A program made the position numbers and the translations under genes. From REEB85 sp018971455 (GTDB taxonomy: Bacteria > Pseudomonadota > Alphaproteobacteria > Acetobacterales > Acetobacteraceae), in the NCBI GenBank assembly GCA_028871195.1, contig JAGWNT010000070.1, positions 1 to 21,344 on the forward strand: a DNA stretch of 21,344 nt. Direction: 5' to 3'. Positions within the stretch are counted from its first letter, which is position 1, and each line of letters opens with the position of its first letter. The notes below the pieces were generated by a model. That model had not been told where the DNA came from and did not search any database. It saw only the letters and a program-made list of their open reading frames with translations. Positions 7,130 through 14,979 of this stretch are shown piece by piece.

Positions 7130-7157
7130 GTTATGGGGCGCCGCATGGTTTCATCAA
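7130..7157 (-). promoter_or_regulatory. Candidate sigma-70-type promoter for the small membrane protein
   Basis: TTGATG (7157-7152) and CATAAC (7135-7130) on the minus strand are separated by 16 nt, each matching 4 of 6 consensus bases. Transcription would start about 20 nt before the ATG at 7106, leaving room for the GAGG ribosome site. It lies in the 132-bp divergent gap shared with the gene starting at 7239; I found no matching plus-strand promoter. Confidence 0.35.
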
Positions 7158-7238
7158 GGCCGCGCCGCCGCTGCCCGGCACCCGCCGGTTGCCGCCCGGC
7201 GCGATCGCCGCGACAGTGGCCGCCGGGAGGACGAAGCC

Positions 7239-8414
7239 GTGACCGCAGGTTTGAGCCATGCCGAGCGCGACCTTCAGCAGCGCGCCCGCGCCTTTGCCCA
7301 GCGCACGGTCGCCCCGCGCGCCGCGGCCATCGACCGCTCGCGCGACTATCCGCACGACATCGTGGCAGCGCTGGCGGCGGAGGGCTACATGGGCATGACG
7401 ATCCCGGCCGAGCTGGGCGGGCAGGGGCGCTCCTTCCTCGAGGCGGTGCTGGTGATCGAGGAGATGGCCCGGGCCTGCACCGTCACCGGGCGCATCGTCG
7501 TCGAAGCCAACATGGGCGCGATCTCGGCGGTGATGGCCTACGGCACCGCCGCCCAGAAACGCCTGGCCGCCGAGCTGGTCCTGGCCGGCGACAAGCCGGC
7601 GATCTGCATCACCGAGCCGGAGGCCGGCTCCGACGCCGCGGCGATGACCACCCGCGCCGACCGGCGCGGCGATCACTGGGTGATCAACGGCACCAAGCAC
7701 TGGATCACCGGCGCCGGAATCTCCAAGCTGCACCTGATCTTCGCCCGCGCCTTCGACGAGGCGGGCGCGCCTCTCGGCATCGCCGGCTTCCTGGCGGTGT
7801 CGCCGGCCGCCGGCCTCGAGATGGCGTACCGCGAACCCACGCTCGGCCTCTGCGGCATGCCGGAAGGGCGCCTCGAGCTGCGCGACCTCGTGGTGCCGGC
7901 GGCGATGGCGCTGAGCGGCTGCCGCTTCGCCGATCTGATCAACGCCTATAACAGCCAGCGCGTCGGCGCCGGAACGGTCGCCATGGGCATCGCCGCGGGG
8001 GCGCTGGATCACGCGCTGGCCTGGGCGGAGCGGCGCGAGCAGTTCGGCCGCAGGCTGGCCGATTTCCAGGGCCTGCAATGGATGCTGGCCGACATGCAGA
8101 CGCAGCTGACCGCCTCGCGCCTAATGCTGCACGCGGCCGCCCGCTCGCGCGGCCCGGACGGCAGCGCCTTCCCCGATCCCATGCTGGCCGCCCAGGCCAA
8201 GATCTTCGCCTCCGAGGCCGCGTTGAAGATCGTCAACGATGCGTTGCAGATTTTCGGCGCCCGCGGCTACTCGAAGGATTTCCCGCTGGAGCGCATGGCG
8301 CGCGACGTGCGGATGTTCACCATCGCCGGCGGCACAGCGCAGGTTCTGCGCACGCTCGTCGCCTCCCGCATGCTGGGCCGCAAGCTGCCGCAGGCGCCCG
8401 GCCCGGCAGCCTGA
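7239..8414 (+). CDS. Acyl-CoA dehydrogenase-fold protein, 3-sulfinopropanoyl-CoA desulfinase-like
   Basis: The protein has 391 residues. The GTG start is set by GGGAGG 8 nt upstream, although the frame is open further left. ACAD-fold flavin-binding signatures are present (ICITEPEAGSDAAAM, HWITGAG, FGARGYSKDFPLERMARD). Both usual positions for the catalytic glutamate are changed: the C-terminal position reads MFTIAGGTAQ (normally IYEGT), and the helix position reads YNSQRVGAG with Gln240. The enzyme AcdDPN7 of Advenella mimigardefordensis, a desulfinase releasing sulfite from 3-sulfinopropanoyl-CoA to give propionyl-CoA, has the same loss, with Gln246 and a required Arg84; Arg85 here (TGRIVVEANMGA) aligns with that Arg, as recalled from the published sequence. 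Long stretches such as AGDKPAICI, FQGLQWM and QRVGAG also match. A normal dehydrogenase role is unlikely. Neither neighbour is a CoA-transferase. Confidence 0.85.
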   Translation: MTAGLSHAERDLQQRARAFAQRTVAPRAAAIDRSRDYPHDIVAALAAEGYMGMTIPAELGGQGRSFLEAVLVIEEMARACTVTGRIVVEANMGAISAVMAYGTAAQKRLAAELVLAGDKPAICITEPEAGSDAAAMTTRADRRGDHWVINGTKHWITGAGISKLHLIFARAFDEAGAPLGIAGFLAVSPAAGLEMAYREPTLGLCGMPEGRLELRDLVVPAAMALSGCRFADLINAYNSQRVGAGTVAMGIAAGALDHALAWAERREQFGRRLADFQGLQWMLADMQTQLTASRLMLHAAARSRGPDGSAFPDPMLAAQAKIFASEAALKIVNDALQIFGARGYSKDFPLERMARDVRMFTIAGGTAQVLRTLVASRMLGRKLPQAPGPAA

Positions 8415-8462
8415 TGGCGGGGCGGGCGCGGGGCATGGCTGGCCTCGCGCCAAGGCTGCCGG

Positions 8463-8468
8463 TAGTGT
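8463..8468 (+). promoter_or_regulatory. Candidate -10 element for a leaderless lysA transcript
   Basis: TAGTGT ends 7 nt before the lysA ATG at 8476. No Shine-Dalgarno sequence lies in that 7-nt space, which reads GGGCCGC. The geometry is identical to that before the gene at 6296. The hexamer 17 nt upstream is a poor -35. Confidence 0.33.
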
Positions 8469-8475
8469 GGGCCGC

Positions 8476-9792
8476 ATGTCCTCTCCCCGTCCCGTCCCCG
8501 ACGCCGCCGAACCGGATATCGCCGCCCTGATCGCCGCGCGGCCGCATCTGACCATGCACGCCCATGACGGGCTGCTGCTGGAAGGGGTGCCGCTGGCGCG
8601 CATCGCGCGGGAGCTGGGCACGCCCGCCTGGGTCTATGGCGCGGGGGTGATGCGGGCGCGGCTGGCCGCGCTTTCCGCGGCGATGGCGCCGGTCGGCGCG
8701 CAGGTGCATTACGCGGTGAAGGCCAATGACCACCTCGCCGTGCTGCGCCTCATGCGCACGGGCGGCGCCGGTGCGGACGTGGTCAGCGCCGGCGAGCTTC
8801 TGCGCGCGCGCCAGGCCGGCATCGCCGCCGCCCACATCGTGTTCTCGGGCGTCGGCAAGACGGCCGAGGAAATCCGCCTGGCCCTCGCCGAGGACATTGC
8901 GCAGATCAATGTCGAGAGCCCGGCGGAGCTGGCGATGATCGCCGCCATCGCCTCGTCCATGGGGCGGCGGGCGCGGGTCGCGCTGCGCATCAATCCCGAT
9001 GTCGATGCCGGGACGCACGCGAAAATCACCACCGGGCGGGCGGACAACAAGTTCGGCATCGCCTACGCCGATGCGGCCGGCCTCTACGCGCACGCCGCGG
9101 GGCTGGCCGGCGTCGAGCCGGTGGGGCTCGCCCTGCATATCGGCAGCCAGATCCTCGCCATGGCGCCGTACCGGGCGGCCTATGCGCGGGCCGGCGAATT
9201 GGTGCGGGGGCTGCGCGCGCAGGGGCTGGCGGTCCGGCGGATGGATTGCGGCGGCGGCCTCGGCATCGGCTATGGCGACGAGGCCGGCGCCTCCCCGGCC
9301 GCCTTCGCCGGCGCCCTGCGGGCGGCGTTCGACGGCATGGATCTCGAACTGATGGTCGAGCCGGGGCGCTGGCTGGTCGGGCCGGCGGGGCTGCTGCTGG
9401 CCTCCGTCGTGCTCACCAAAGGGCGGTTCCTGGTGCTGGACGCGGCGATGAACGATCTGGTGCGGCCGGCGATGTACGAGGCCTGGCACGGCATCGTGCC
9501 GATCTCCGCGAGCCACGCCGTGGCCGCGCCCGGGCCGTTCGACGTGGTCGGCCCGGTCTGCGAGAGCAGCGACACCTTCGCGCGCGGACGGGCGCTGCCG
9601 CCCTTGCCGGATGGCGCCTGCGTGGCCATTCTCGATGCAGGCGCCTACGGGGCGGTGATGAGTTCGACCTACAACGCCCGCCCGCTGGCGCCGATCGCGC
9701 TGGTCGATGGCGACCGCTGGGCGGTGATCCGCCCGCGCCAGAGCCACGCGGAGTTGTGGGCCGGGGAGCGCGTGCCAGATTTCATCGGGTGA
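8476..9792 (+). CDS. lysA: Diaminopimelate decarboxylase
   Basis: A 438-residue PLP-dependent fold-III decarboxylase that converts meso-diaminopimelate to L-lysine in the cytoplasm, the last step of lysine synthesis. VHYAVKAND contains the PLP-binding Lys82. RINPDVDAGTHAKITTG, DNKFGI, LHIGSQI, MDCGGGLGIGY (phosphate-binding Gly loop), VEPGRWLVG and VCESSDTFA (the active-site Cys-Glu pair) appear in the standard order, and the length is typical (about 420-440). The ATG at 8476 gives the usual N-terminus; it lacks a ribosome site but has a -10-like hexamer at the right distance for a leaderless mRNA. The next gene is a TIGR02302 protein, the common alphaproteobacterial arrangement. The gap to the preceding gene is 61 nt. 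Confidence 0.96.
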   Translation: MSSPRPVPDAAEPDIAALIAARPHLTMHAHDGLLLEGVPLARIARELGTPAWVYGAGVMRARLAALSAAMAPVGAQVHYAVKANDHLAVLRLMRTGGAGADVVSAGELLRARQAGIAAAHIVFSGVGKTAEEIRLALAEDIAQINVESPAELAMIAAIASSMGRRARVALRINPDVDAGTHAKITTGRADNKFGIAYADAAGLYAHAAGLAGVEPVGLALHIGSQILAMAPYRAAYARAGELVRGLRAQGLAVRRMDCGGGLGIGYGDEAGASPAAFAGALRAAFDGMDLELMVEPGRWLVGPAGLLLASVVLTKGRFLVLDAAMNDLVRPAMYEAWHGIVPISASHAVAAPGPFDVVGPVCESSDTFARGRALPPLPDGACVAILDAGAYGAVMSSTYNARPLAPIALVDGDRWAVIRPRQSHAELWAGERVPDFIG

Positions 9793-9838
9793 GGGCGCCC
9801 TGCCGGCGGGATGCCGTGGCAACAGCGAGGCTGGCGCG

Positions 9839-12439
9839 ATGAGCACGCCGACGCCGACCACCGAGGAGCGTGATCTGCTGCTGCTGGCGGTGCAGCGCCG
9901 GCGCGCCCAGGCGCGCGCGGTGCTGTTCTTCGAGGCGCTGTGGCCGGCGCTGTGGCCGGCGCTCGGCATCGCCGGGGCCTTCCTGGTCGTGGCGCTGCTC
10001 GACATCCTGCCGATGCTCGGTCCGTGGGGGCATGCGGCCGTGCTGGCGGGCAGCGGGCTCGCGGTGCTCGCCCTGCTGTGGCGGGGCCTGCGCGGGCTGC
10101 GCCTGCCGGGCGTGGCGGCGGCGGACCGGCGGCTGGAGGCAGCCAGCGGCCTGCGCCACCAGCCGCTTGCCGTGCTGGCGGACCGGCCCGCACCCGGCGG
10201 CGAGGAAGCGGTGTGGCGCGCCCATGTCGATCGCGCGGCCGCGCGGATCGGCCGGCTGCGCGTCGGGCTGCCGCGGCCGGGGCTGGCCGCGCGCGATCCG
10301 CGGGCGTTGCGCGGGCTGGTGGCGGTCAGCCTGTTCGCCGCCCTGGTGATCGCCGGGCCGATGGCCCCGGCGCGGCTGCTGCGCGCCTTCCAGCCCGCCT
10401 TCACGCCGCTCGCGGTGGCGCCGCCCACGCTGATCCAGGCCTGGATCACGCCGCCCGGCTTCACCGGGCTCGCGCCGGTGTTCCTCAGGCCCGAGGGCGG
10501 CCAGGTCTCGGTGCCGGCCGGCTCGCACCTGACGGTGAGCCTGACCGGGGGCGGCGGCCATGTGCCGGTGCTCGCGCTGGGCCCGGCGGCGGCACCGTTC
10601 CGCACCCTGGCCGCGGCCAGCTTCCAGGCCGAGCGCGACCTTTCGACCGGCGGGCGGATCGAGGTGCGGCGCGGCGGGCGGGCGCTCGCGGCGTGGGAGC
10701 TGACGGTGGTCGCCGATCGCGCCCCGCAGGTGCGCTTTCCCGAACCGCCGGGGGCGACGCGCGATGCGCGCCTGCCGCAGGCGCGGCTGCCCTGGGAGGT
10801 CTCGCACGAGTACGGCGTCGTCGGATTGCAGGCGGAGCTGCGGCTGGCCGACCGGCCGGAGCTGGCGCCGCTGATCGTGCCGATCCCGCTGCCCGGCGGC
10901 GCGCCGAAGACTGCGCGCGGCGTGCGGACGGAGGATCTGACGGCCAGCCCCTGGGCCGGCCTGCCGGTGATCGCGCATCTGGCGGCGCGCGATGCGGCGG
11001 GGCTGGTGGGCACCAGCGCGGCGGCGCGGTTCACCCTGCCGGAGCGGCATTTCCACAATCTCATCGCCCAGGCGCTGATGGCGGTGCGGCGGATGCTGAC
11101 GCTCAAGCCCGATGGGCGCGCCCCGGCCATCCATGAGCTCGACCGGCTGGCCGGGATCGACCAGGTGTGGCGCGACGATCTGCCGGCGTTCCTGAACCTG
11201 CGCGCGATCGCCTCGCTGCTCTATCGCGACCATGCGGCCGCGGCGGTGGAGGAGGCGCAGTCGCGGATGTGGCAGCTGGCGCTGCATCTGGAGGAGGGCG
11301 CGCCGAGCCGCACGGCCAAGGCGCTGGAGGCGGCGCGGGCGGCGCTGCGGGCGGCGCTGGATGCACGCAAGCGCGGCGAGCCGGTCGATCCCAAGGAGGT
11401 CGATCGGCGCGTCCAGGCCTTGCGGGAGGCGCTGCGCAAACGCCTCGATGCGCTGGCCGAGCAGGCGCGGCGCGATCCGGGCGGCGTGCCGTTCGACCCC
11501 ACCCGCGATCCGCTCGACGCGCGCGACATGCAGGACAAGGCGCGTCAGATGCATGAGTCGGCGCGCCAGGGGAACATGGAGTCGACGCGCCAGCAGCTCG
11601 CCCAGCTCGAGCAGATGCTGAAGGCGTTGCAGGACGGCCGGCCGGATCGCGGGCCGATGACCGCCGAGCAACAGAAGCGGGCGGCGCAGCGGCGGCAGGG
11701 GCAGCAGCAGATGTCGGTGCTCCAGGACATCGTCCGCCGGCAGGGCGATCTGCTGGACCATGCGCAGAACCGCGCGCAGGCGAGCATCCCCTCGCCCGAT
11801 GACGACCGCCAGCGCGCCGGCGACGGGCAGGTCCAGGCGGCCCTGCGGCGGGTGCTCGGCGAGCTGATGCAGCAATATGGCGACCTCACCGGCCGCGTGC
11901 CGCCCAATCTGGGCGACGCGGTCAATGCCATGCGCGATGCCGGGCAGTCCCTCGCCGGCGCCGATGACCCCAGCGCCGCCGCCGCCGAGCAGCGCGCCAT
12001 CGCCGCCCTGCAGAAAGGCGGCCAGGCAATGGGCCAGCAGATGGCGCAACAATTCGGCCAGCCCGGCCAGGGAGAGGGGCAGGACGGGCAGGGCGACGGC
12101 CAGCAGATGGGCCAGGGCGACCAGCAGGGCCAGGGGCAGTTCGGACGGGGCCGGTTCGGGCAGGGCCAGGGCCAGCAATACGGCTATGGCGGCAGCCGGG
12201 GTTTCGGGCGGGGCTGGGGCCGCTCCATGGACCGGCGCGGCGGGCAGCGCGATCCGCTGGGCCGCCGGCTCGGCGACGGCGTTGGCGGACGCGAGCTCGA
12301 TGGCAGCGTGACGCTGCCTGACCAGATGGAGGCCGCGCGCAGCCGGGCGATCCAGCAGGAGCTGCGCAAGCGTGAATCCGACCGCACGCGCCCGCAGCTC
12401 GAGCTCGACTACATCCAGCGCCTGCTGCGCGAGTTCTGA
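9839..12439 (+). CDS. TIGR02302/DUF4175 family membrane protein with Gln/Gly-rich tail
   Basis: An 866-residue protein recognised by its location after lysA and its architecture, that of TIGR02302 (about 850 residues, function unknown). Predicted helices lie near residues 30-55, 62-80 and 158-178; an extracytoplasmic middle part of roughly 450 residues includes WITPPGFTGLAP. A long alpha-helical region rich in Gln, Arg and Ala (about 450-730) follows. Residues about 730-805 are low-complexity Gln/Gly/Asp/Arg sequence, and the conserved tail is LELDYIQRLLREF. A GAGG site precedes the ATG. The tail looks intrinsically disordered. The family is restricted largely to Alphaproteobacteria; a cell-envelope role is often supposed but unproven. 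Its stop lies only 3 bp from that of the convergent DUF2474 gene. Confidence 0.85.
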   Translation: MSTPTPTTEERDLLLLAVQRRRAQARAVLFFEALWPALWPALGIAGAFLVVALLDILPMLGPWGHAAVLAGSGLAVLALLWRGLRGLRLPGVAAADRRLEAASGLRHQPLAVLADRPAPGGEEAVWRAHVDRAAARIGRLRVGLPRPGLAARDPRALRGLVAVSLFAALVIAGPMAPARLLRAFQPAFTPLAVAPPTLIQAWITPPGFTGLAPVFLRPEGGQVSVPAGSHLTVSLTGGGGHVPVLALGPAAAPFRTLAAASFQAERDLSTGGRIEVRRGGRALAAWELTVVADRAPQVRFPEPPGATRDARLPQARLPWEVSHEYGVVGLQAELRLADRPELAPLIVPIPLPGGAPKTARGVRTEDLTASPWAGLPVIAHLAARDAAGLVGTSAAARFTLPERHFHNLIAQALMAVRRMLTLKPDGRAPAIHELDRLAGIDQVWRDDLPAFLNLRAIASLLYRDHAAAAVEEAQSRMWQLALHLEEGAPSRTAKALEAARAALRAALDARKRGEPVDPKEVDRRVQALREALRKRLDALAEQARRDPGGVPFDPTRDPLDARDMQDKARQMHESARQGNMESTRQQLAQLEQMLKALQDGRPDRGPMTAEQQKRAAQRRQGQQQMSVLQDIVRRQGDLLDHAQNRAQASIPSPDDDRQRAGDGQVQAALRRVLGELMQQYGDLTGRVPPNLGDAVNAMRDAGQSLAGADDPSAAAAEQRAIAALQKGGQAMGQQMAQQFGQPGQGEGQDGQGDGQQMGQGDQQGQGQFGRGRFGQGQGQQYGYGGSRGFGRGWGRSMDRRGGQRDPLGRRLGDGVGGRELDGSVTLPDQMEAARSRAIQQELRKRESDRTRPQLELDYIQRLLREF
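9935..9958 (+). repeat. In-frame 12-bp tandem duplication in the TIGR02302 gene
   Basis: GCGCTGTGGCCG occurs twice in direct succession and encodes ALWPALWP at the start of the first membrane helix. The reading frame is kept, so the repeat adds four residues (one helix turn). A third partial copy (GCGCT) follows. Confidence 0.8.
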
Positions 12440-12442
12440 GCG

Positions 12443-12571
12443 TCAGTGCCGAAGGGCGAGCCGCAGCAGCGCCGCCAGCGCCAGCGCGGCGCCCACACTC
12501 GCCGCGTAGAGCCCGACGAACCACAGCAGGCGGCGCGGCGTGCGCCCCTTGGCGCGGCGCTCAGTGGTAAT
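12443..12571 (-). CDS. DUF2474 small subunit of the cytochrome bd-type oxidase, ATT start
   Basis: A 42-residue single-helix protein: basic N-terminus (TTERRAKGRTPRRL), then LLWFVGLYAASVGAALAL and AALLRLALRH. The RRLLWFVGLYAASV core is characteristic of DUF2474, a tiny membrane protein encoded directly after cydB in CioAB-type operons, analogous to CydX/CbdX subunits that stabilise the haems. No ATG, GTG or TTG lies at the expected position. An ATT at 12571-12569, preceded by GGGAGGG about 5 nt upstream and overlapping the cydB stop by 11 nt, gives the normal length. An ATG at 12613 would add 14 unlikely residues inside cydB and has no ribosome site. Family recognition is good; the start codon is inference. 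Confidence 0.72.
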   Translation of the reverse strand: MTTERRAKGRTPRRLLWFVGLYAASVGAALALAALLRLALRH

Positions 12572-13577
12572 GCGCGCCCTCCCGCACCTTGCCGCGGAAC
12601 ACCCAGTAGGCATAGCCGGTGTAGATCAGGATGATCGGCACCAGCACCAGGGCGCCGACCAGCAGGAAGCCCTGGCTCGCCGGCGGGGCCGCGGCGTCCC
12701 AGATGGTGATGCCGGGCGGCACGATGTGCGGATAGACGCTGATGCCGAGGCCGGCATAGCCCAGCACGAACCAGCCCAGCGCGCACAGGAAGGGCGTCAC
12801 CTCGTGGCGCGACGAGAGGCTGCGGTAGAAGCCCCAGGCCAGCAGTGCGACGAGGATTGGCACCGGGCTGGTCAGCGCGATGCCGGGCCAGCCGAACCAG
12901 CGGGCGGCGAATTGCGGGTTGAGCATCGGCGTCCACAGGCTGACCACGGCGATCAGCCCGAGCACGACCGCACCCAGGGTGCGGGCGTGGCGGCGGCAGC
13001 TGCGCTGCAGCTCGCCCTCGGTGCGCCAGATCAGCCAGGTGGCGCCGAGCAGGGCGTAGCCCAGCACCAGGGCGGCGCCGCAGAGGATCGAGAAGCCGGT
13101 CAGCCAGTCCCACCACCCGCCGCCATAGGCTCGGCCGGTGACCTTGATGCCCTGGAGCAGCCCGCCCAATGCCAGGCCCTGGCAGAAGGCGGCCAGGGTG
13201 GAGCCGGCGAAGAAGGCGAAATCCCAGCCCTGCCGGCCCGCTTCGCCGCGGGCGCGGAAGCGGAACTCGAAGGCGACGCCGCGGAACACCAGCGCCAGCA
13301 GCATGGCGATGATGACCGGGTAGAGGGCCGGCATGATGATGGCATAGGCGAGCGGGAAGACGGCAAGCAGCCCGCCGCCGCCGAGCACCAGCCAGGTCTC
13401 GTTGCCGTCCCACACCGGGGCCACGGAGTTCACCATGGTGTCGCGGCGCGTGCGGTCGCGCTCGACGGCGAACAGGATGCCGACGCCAAGGTCGAACCCG
13501 TCGAGCACGACATAGGCCAGCACGGCGACGGCGATCAGGCCGGCCCATATCAGCGGCAGCGTGGTGGCGGTGAACAT
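12561..13577 (-). CDS. cydB: Cytochrome bd-type (cyanide-insensitive) ubiquinol oxidase subunit II
   Basis: A 338-residue inner-membrane protein with about eight or nine helices, the second large subunit of the bd quinol oxidase, structurally paired with CydA. The N-terminus (from TLPLIWAGLIAVAVLAYVVL to DGFDLGVGIL) is diagnostic, as are VAPVWDGNETWLVLGGGGLLAVFP and FRGVAFEFRF. The C-terminus GYAYWVFRGKV is also typical. The ATG at 13577 lies 4 nt past the cydA stop with GGGGAG inside the end of cydA, so the start further upstream in the frame (in cydA) is rejected. It is followed at once by the overlapping DUF2474 gene. With cydA it gives the cell an O2-reducing branch from ubiquinol that does not pump protons and, in this subtype, resists cyanide. 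Some genomes call this cioB. Confidence 0.95.
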   Translation of the reverse strand: MFTATTLPLIWAGLIAVAVLAYVVLDGFDLGVGILFAVERDRTRRDTMVNSVAPVWDGNETWLVLGGGGLLAVFPLAYAIIMPALYPVIIAMLLALVFRGVAFEFRFRARGEAGRQGWDFAFFAGSTLAAFCQGLALGGLLQGIKVTGRAYGGGWWDWLTGFSILCGAALVLGYALLGATWLIWRTEGELQRSCRRHARTLGAVVLGLIAVVSLWTPMLNPQFAARWFGWPGIALTSPVPILVALLAWGFYRSLSSRHEVTPFLCALGWFVLGYAGLGISVYPHIVPPGITIWDAAAPPASQGFLLVGALVLVPIILIYTGYAYWVFRGKVREGAHYH

Positions 13578-13581
13578 GGCG

Positions 13582-14979
13582 CTACTCCCCGGCGATCTGT
13601 TGCGCCGGCGCGGGCATGATGCCGGCCGCGCGGGTGGGCTGGTCGGCGGCGGGGCCGGGCTCATGCGGCATTGGCGGGCGGGCCATCAGGCGCAGCAGGA
13701 AGAGGAAGCCGGCGCCGAAGACGATCAGATAGACCACCGCGAAGGCGGCGAGCGAGGTGGCGACGCCGGGGGCGGCGATCGGCGAGACGCTGTCGGCGGT
13801 GCGCAGCAGGCCGTAGATCGTGTAGGGCTGGCGGCCCACCTCGGTGACCACCCAGCCGGCGAGCAGCGCGACGAAGCCGGCCGGCGCCATCGCCACCGCC
13901 CAGCGTTGCAGCCAGATGGCCCGGTGCAGGCCCGAGACGCGCGCCGCCAGGCTGGCCAGCCCCATCGCCGCCATCAGGAAGCCGAGCCCGACCATGATGC
14001 GAAAGGCCCAGAACACCACCGGCACGTCGGGGCGCTGGTCGGGCGGGAAATCCTTCAGCCCCTTGACCGCGCCGTTCCAGCTATGGGTGAGAATCAGGCT
14101 GCCGAGATGGGGAATGGCGAGCGCATAATCGTTGGTCTCGCTCTTCATGTCGGGCAGGCCGAACAGCACCAGCGGCGTGCCCGCCTCGGTCACCCAGTCG
14201 CCTTCCATGGCGGCGAGCTTGGCCGGCTGCTCGTGCAGCGTGTTCAGCCCGTGCAGATCGCCGAGCACGATCTGCGCCGGCGCCACCAGCAGCGCCATCC
14301 ACATCGCCATCGAGAACATGGTGCGCGCCGCCGGGTTGGACGGGTTGCGCAGCAGGTGCCAGGCGCCGACGGCGCCGACGAAGAAGGCGACGCAGAGATA
14401 GCTCGCCAGCACCATGTGCGGCAGGCGGTAGGTGAAGCTCGGGTTGAAGATGATCGCGAACCAGTCCGCCGGCAGGAAGCGGCCATCGGGCGCGATGGTG
14501 TAGCCGGCCGGCGTCTGCATCCAGGAATTGACGGCCAGGATCCAGAAGGCGCTGATCAGCGTGCCGAGGGCGACGATGCAGGTGGCCAGGAAATGCAGCC
14601 CGGCGCCGACGCGCTGCAGGCCGAACAGCATGATGCCGAGGAACCCGGCCTCGAGGAAAAAAGCCGTCAGCACCTCGTAGCCCATCAGCGGCCCGATCAC
14701 CGGGCCGGCCTTGTCGGAGAAGGCGCCCCAGTTGAGGCCGAACTCGTAGGACATGACGATGCCCGAGACGACGCCCATGGCGAAGACCAGGCTGAACGCC
14801 TTCACCCAGTACTGGAACAGATCCATGTAGACCGGCTTGCCGGTGCGCAGCCACAGCGCCTCCAGCACGGCGAGATAGCTCGCCAGCCCGATGGAGAAGG
14901 CGGGCAGGACGATGTGGAAGCCGACGGTGAAGGCGAATTGCAGGCGGGCGAGGAACACCGCGTCGGTGGCTGCGTGCAT
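13582..14979 (-). CDS. cydA: Cytochrome bd-type (cyanide-insensitive) ubiquinol oxidase subunit I
   Basis: A 465-residue haem-bearing subunit, the catalytic part of the quinol oxidase in the inner membrane. Ligands are visible: His22 (haem b595 side), His188 in LPHMVLASYL and Met329 in FWAFRIMVGLG (haem b558), and the proton-path glutamates Glu102 and Glu110. Lys254 and Glu259 of the quinol site occur in a short Q loop (about residues 250-320), as in the CIO group; the longer Escherichia-type Q-loop insertion is absent. The GRQP motif is followed by Tyr where Trp is usual. The ATG at 14979 has no adjacent ribosome site: AGGAGG lies about 29 nt upstream, with a 7-bp hairpin between them. Some genomes call this cioA. 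It is first in cydA-cydB-DUF2474. Confidence 0.95.
   Translation of the reverse strand: MHAATDAVFLARLQFAFTVGFHIVLPAFSIGLASYLAVLEALWLRTGKPVYMDLFQYWVKAFSLVFAMGVVSGIVMSYEFGLNWGAFSDKAGPVIGPLMGYEVLTAFFLEAGFLGIMLFGLQRVGAGLHFLATCIVALGTLISAFWILAVNSWMQTPAGYTIAPDGRFLPADWFAIIFNPSFTYRLPHMVLASYLCVAFFVGAVGAWHLLRNPSNPAARTMFSMAMWMALLVAPAQIVLGDLHGLNTLHEQPAKLAAMEGDWVTEAGTPLVLFGLPDMKSETNDYALAIPHLGSLILTHSWNGAVKGLKDFPPDQRPDVPVVFWAFRIMVGLGFLMAAMGLASLAARVSGLHRAIWLQRWAVAMAPAGFVALLAGWVVTEVGRQPYTIYGLLRTADSVSPIAAPGVATSLAAFAVVYLIVFGAGFLFLLRLMARPPMPHEPGPAADQPTRAAGIMPAPAQQIAGE

Noticed and set aside
7239..8414. Ordinary fatty-acid acyl-CoA dehydrogenase
   Set aside because: Both known positions of the catalytic glutamate are changed, and the sequence fits the desulfinase type better.
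8401..8475. Lysine riboswitch upstream of lysA
   Set aside because: The gap is only 61 nt, too short for the aptamer, and shows none of its conserved helices.
8317..11130. A very long open frame on the minus strand (over 900 codons) opposite lysA and the TIGR02302 gene
   Set aside because: The translation is dominated by Arg, Ala, Pro and Ser with no domain. It mirrors the GC-rich third positions of two well-supported genes on the plus strand.
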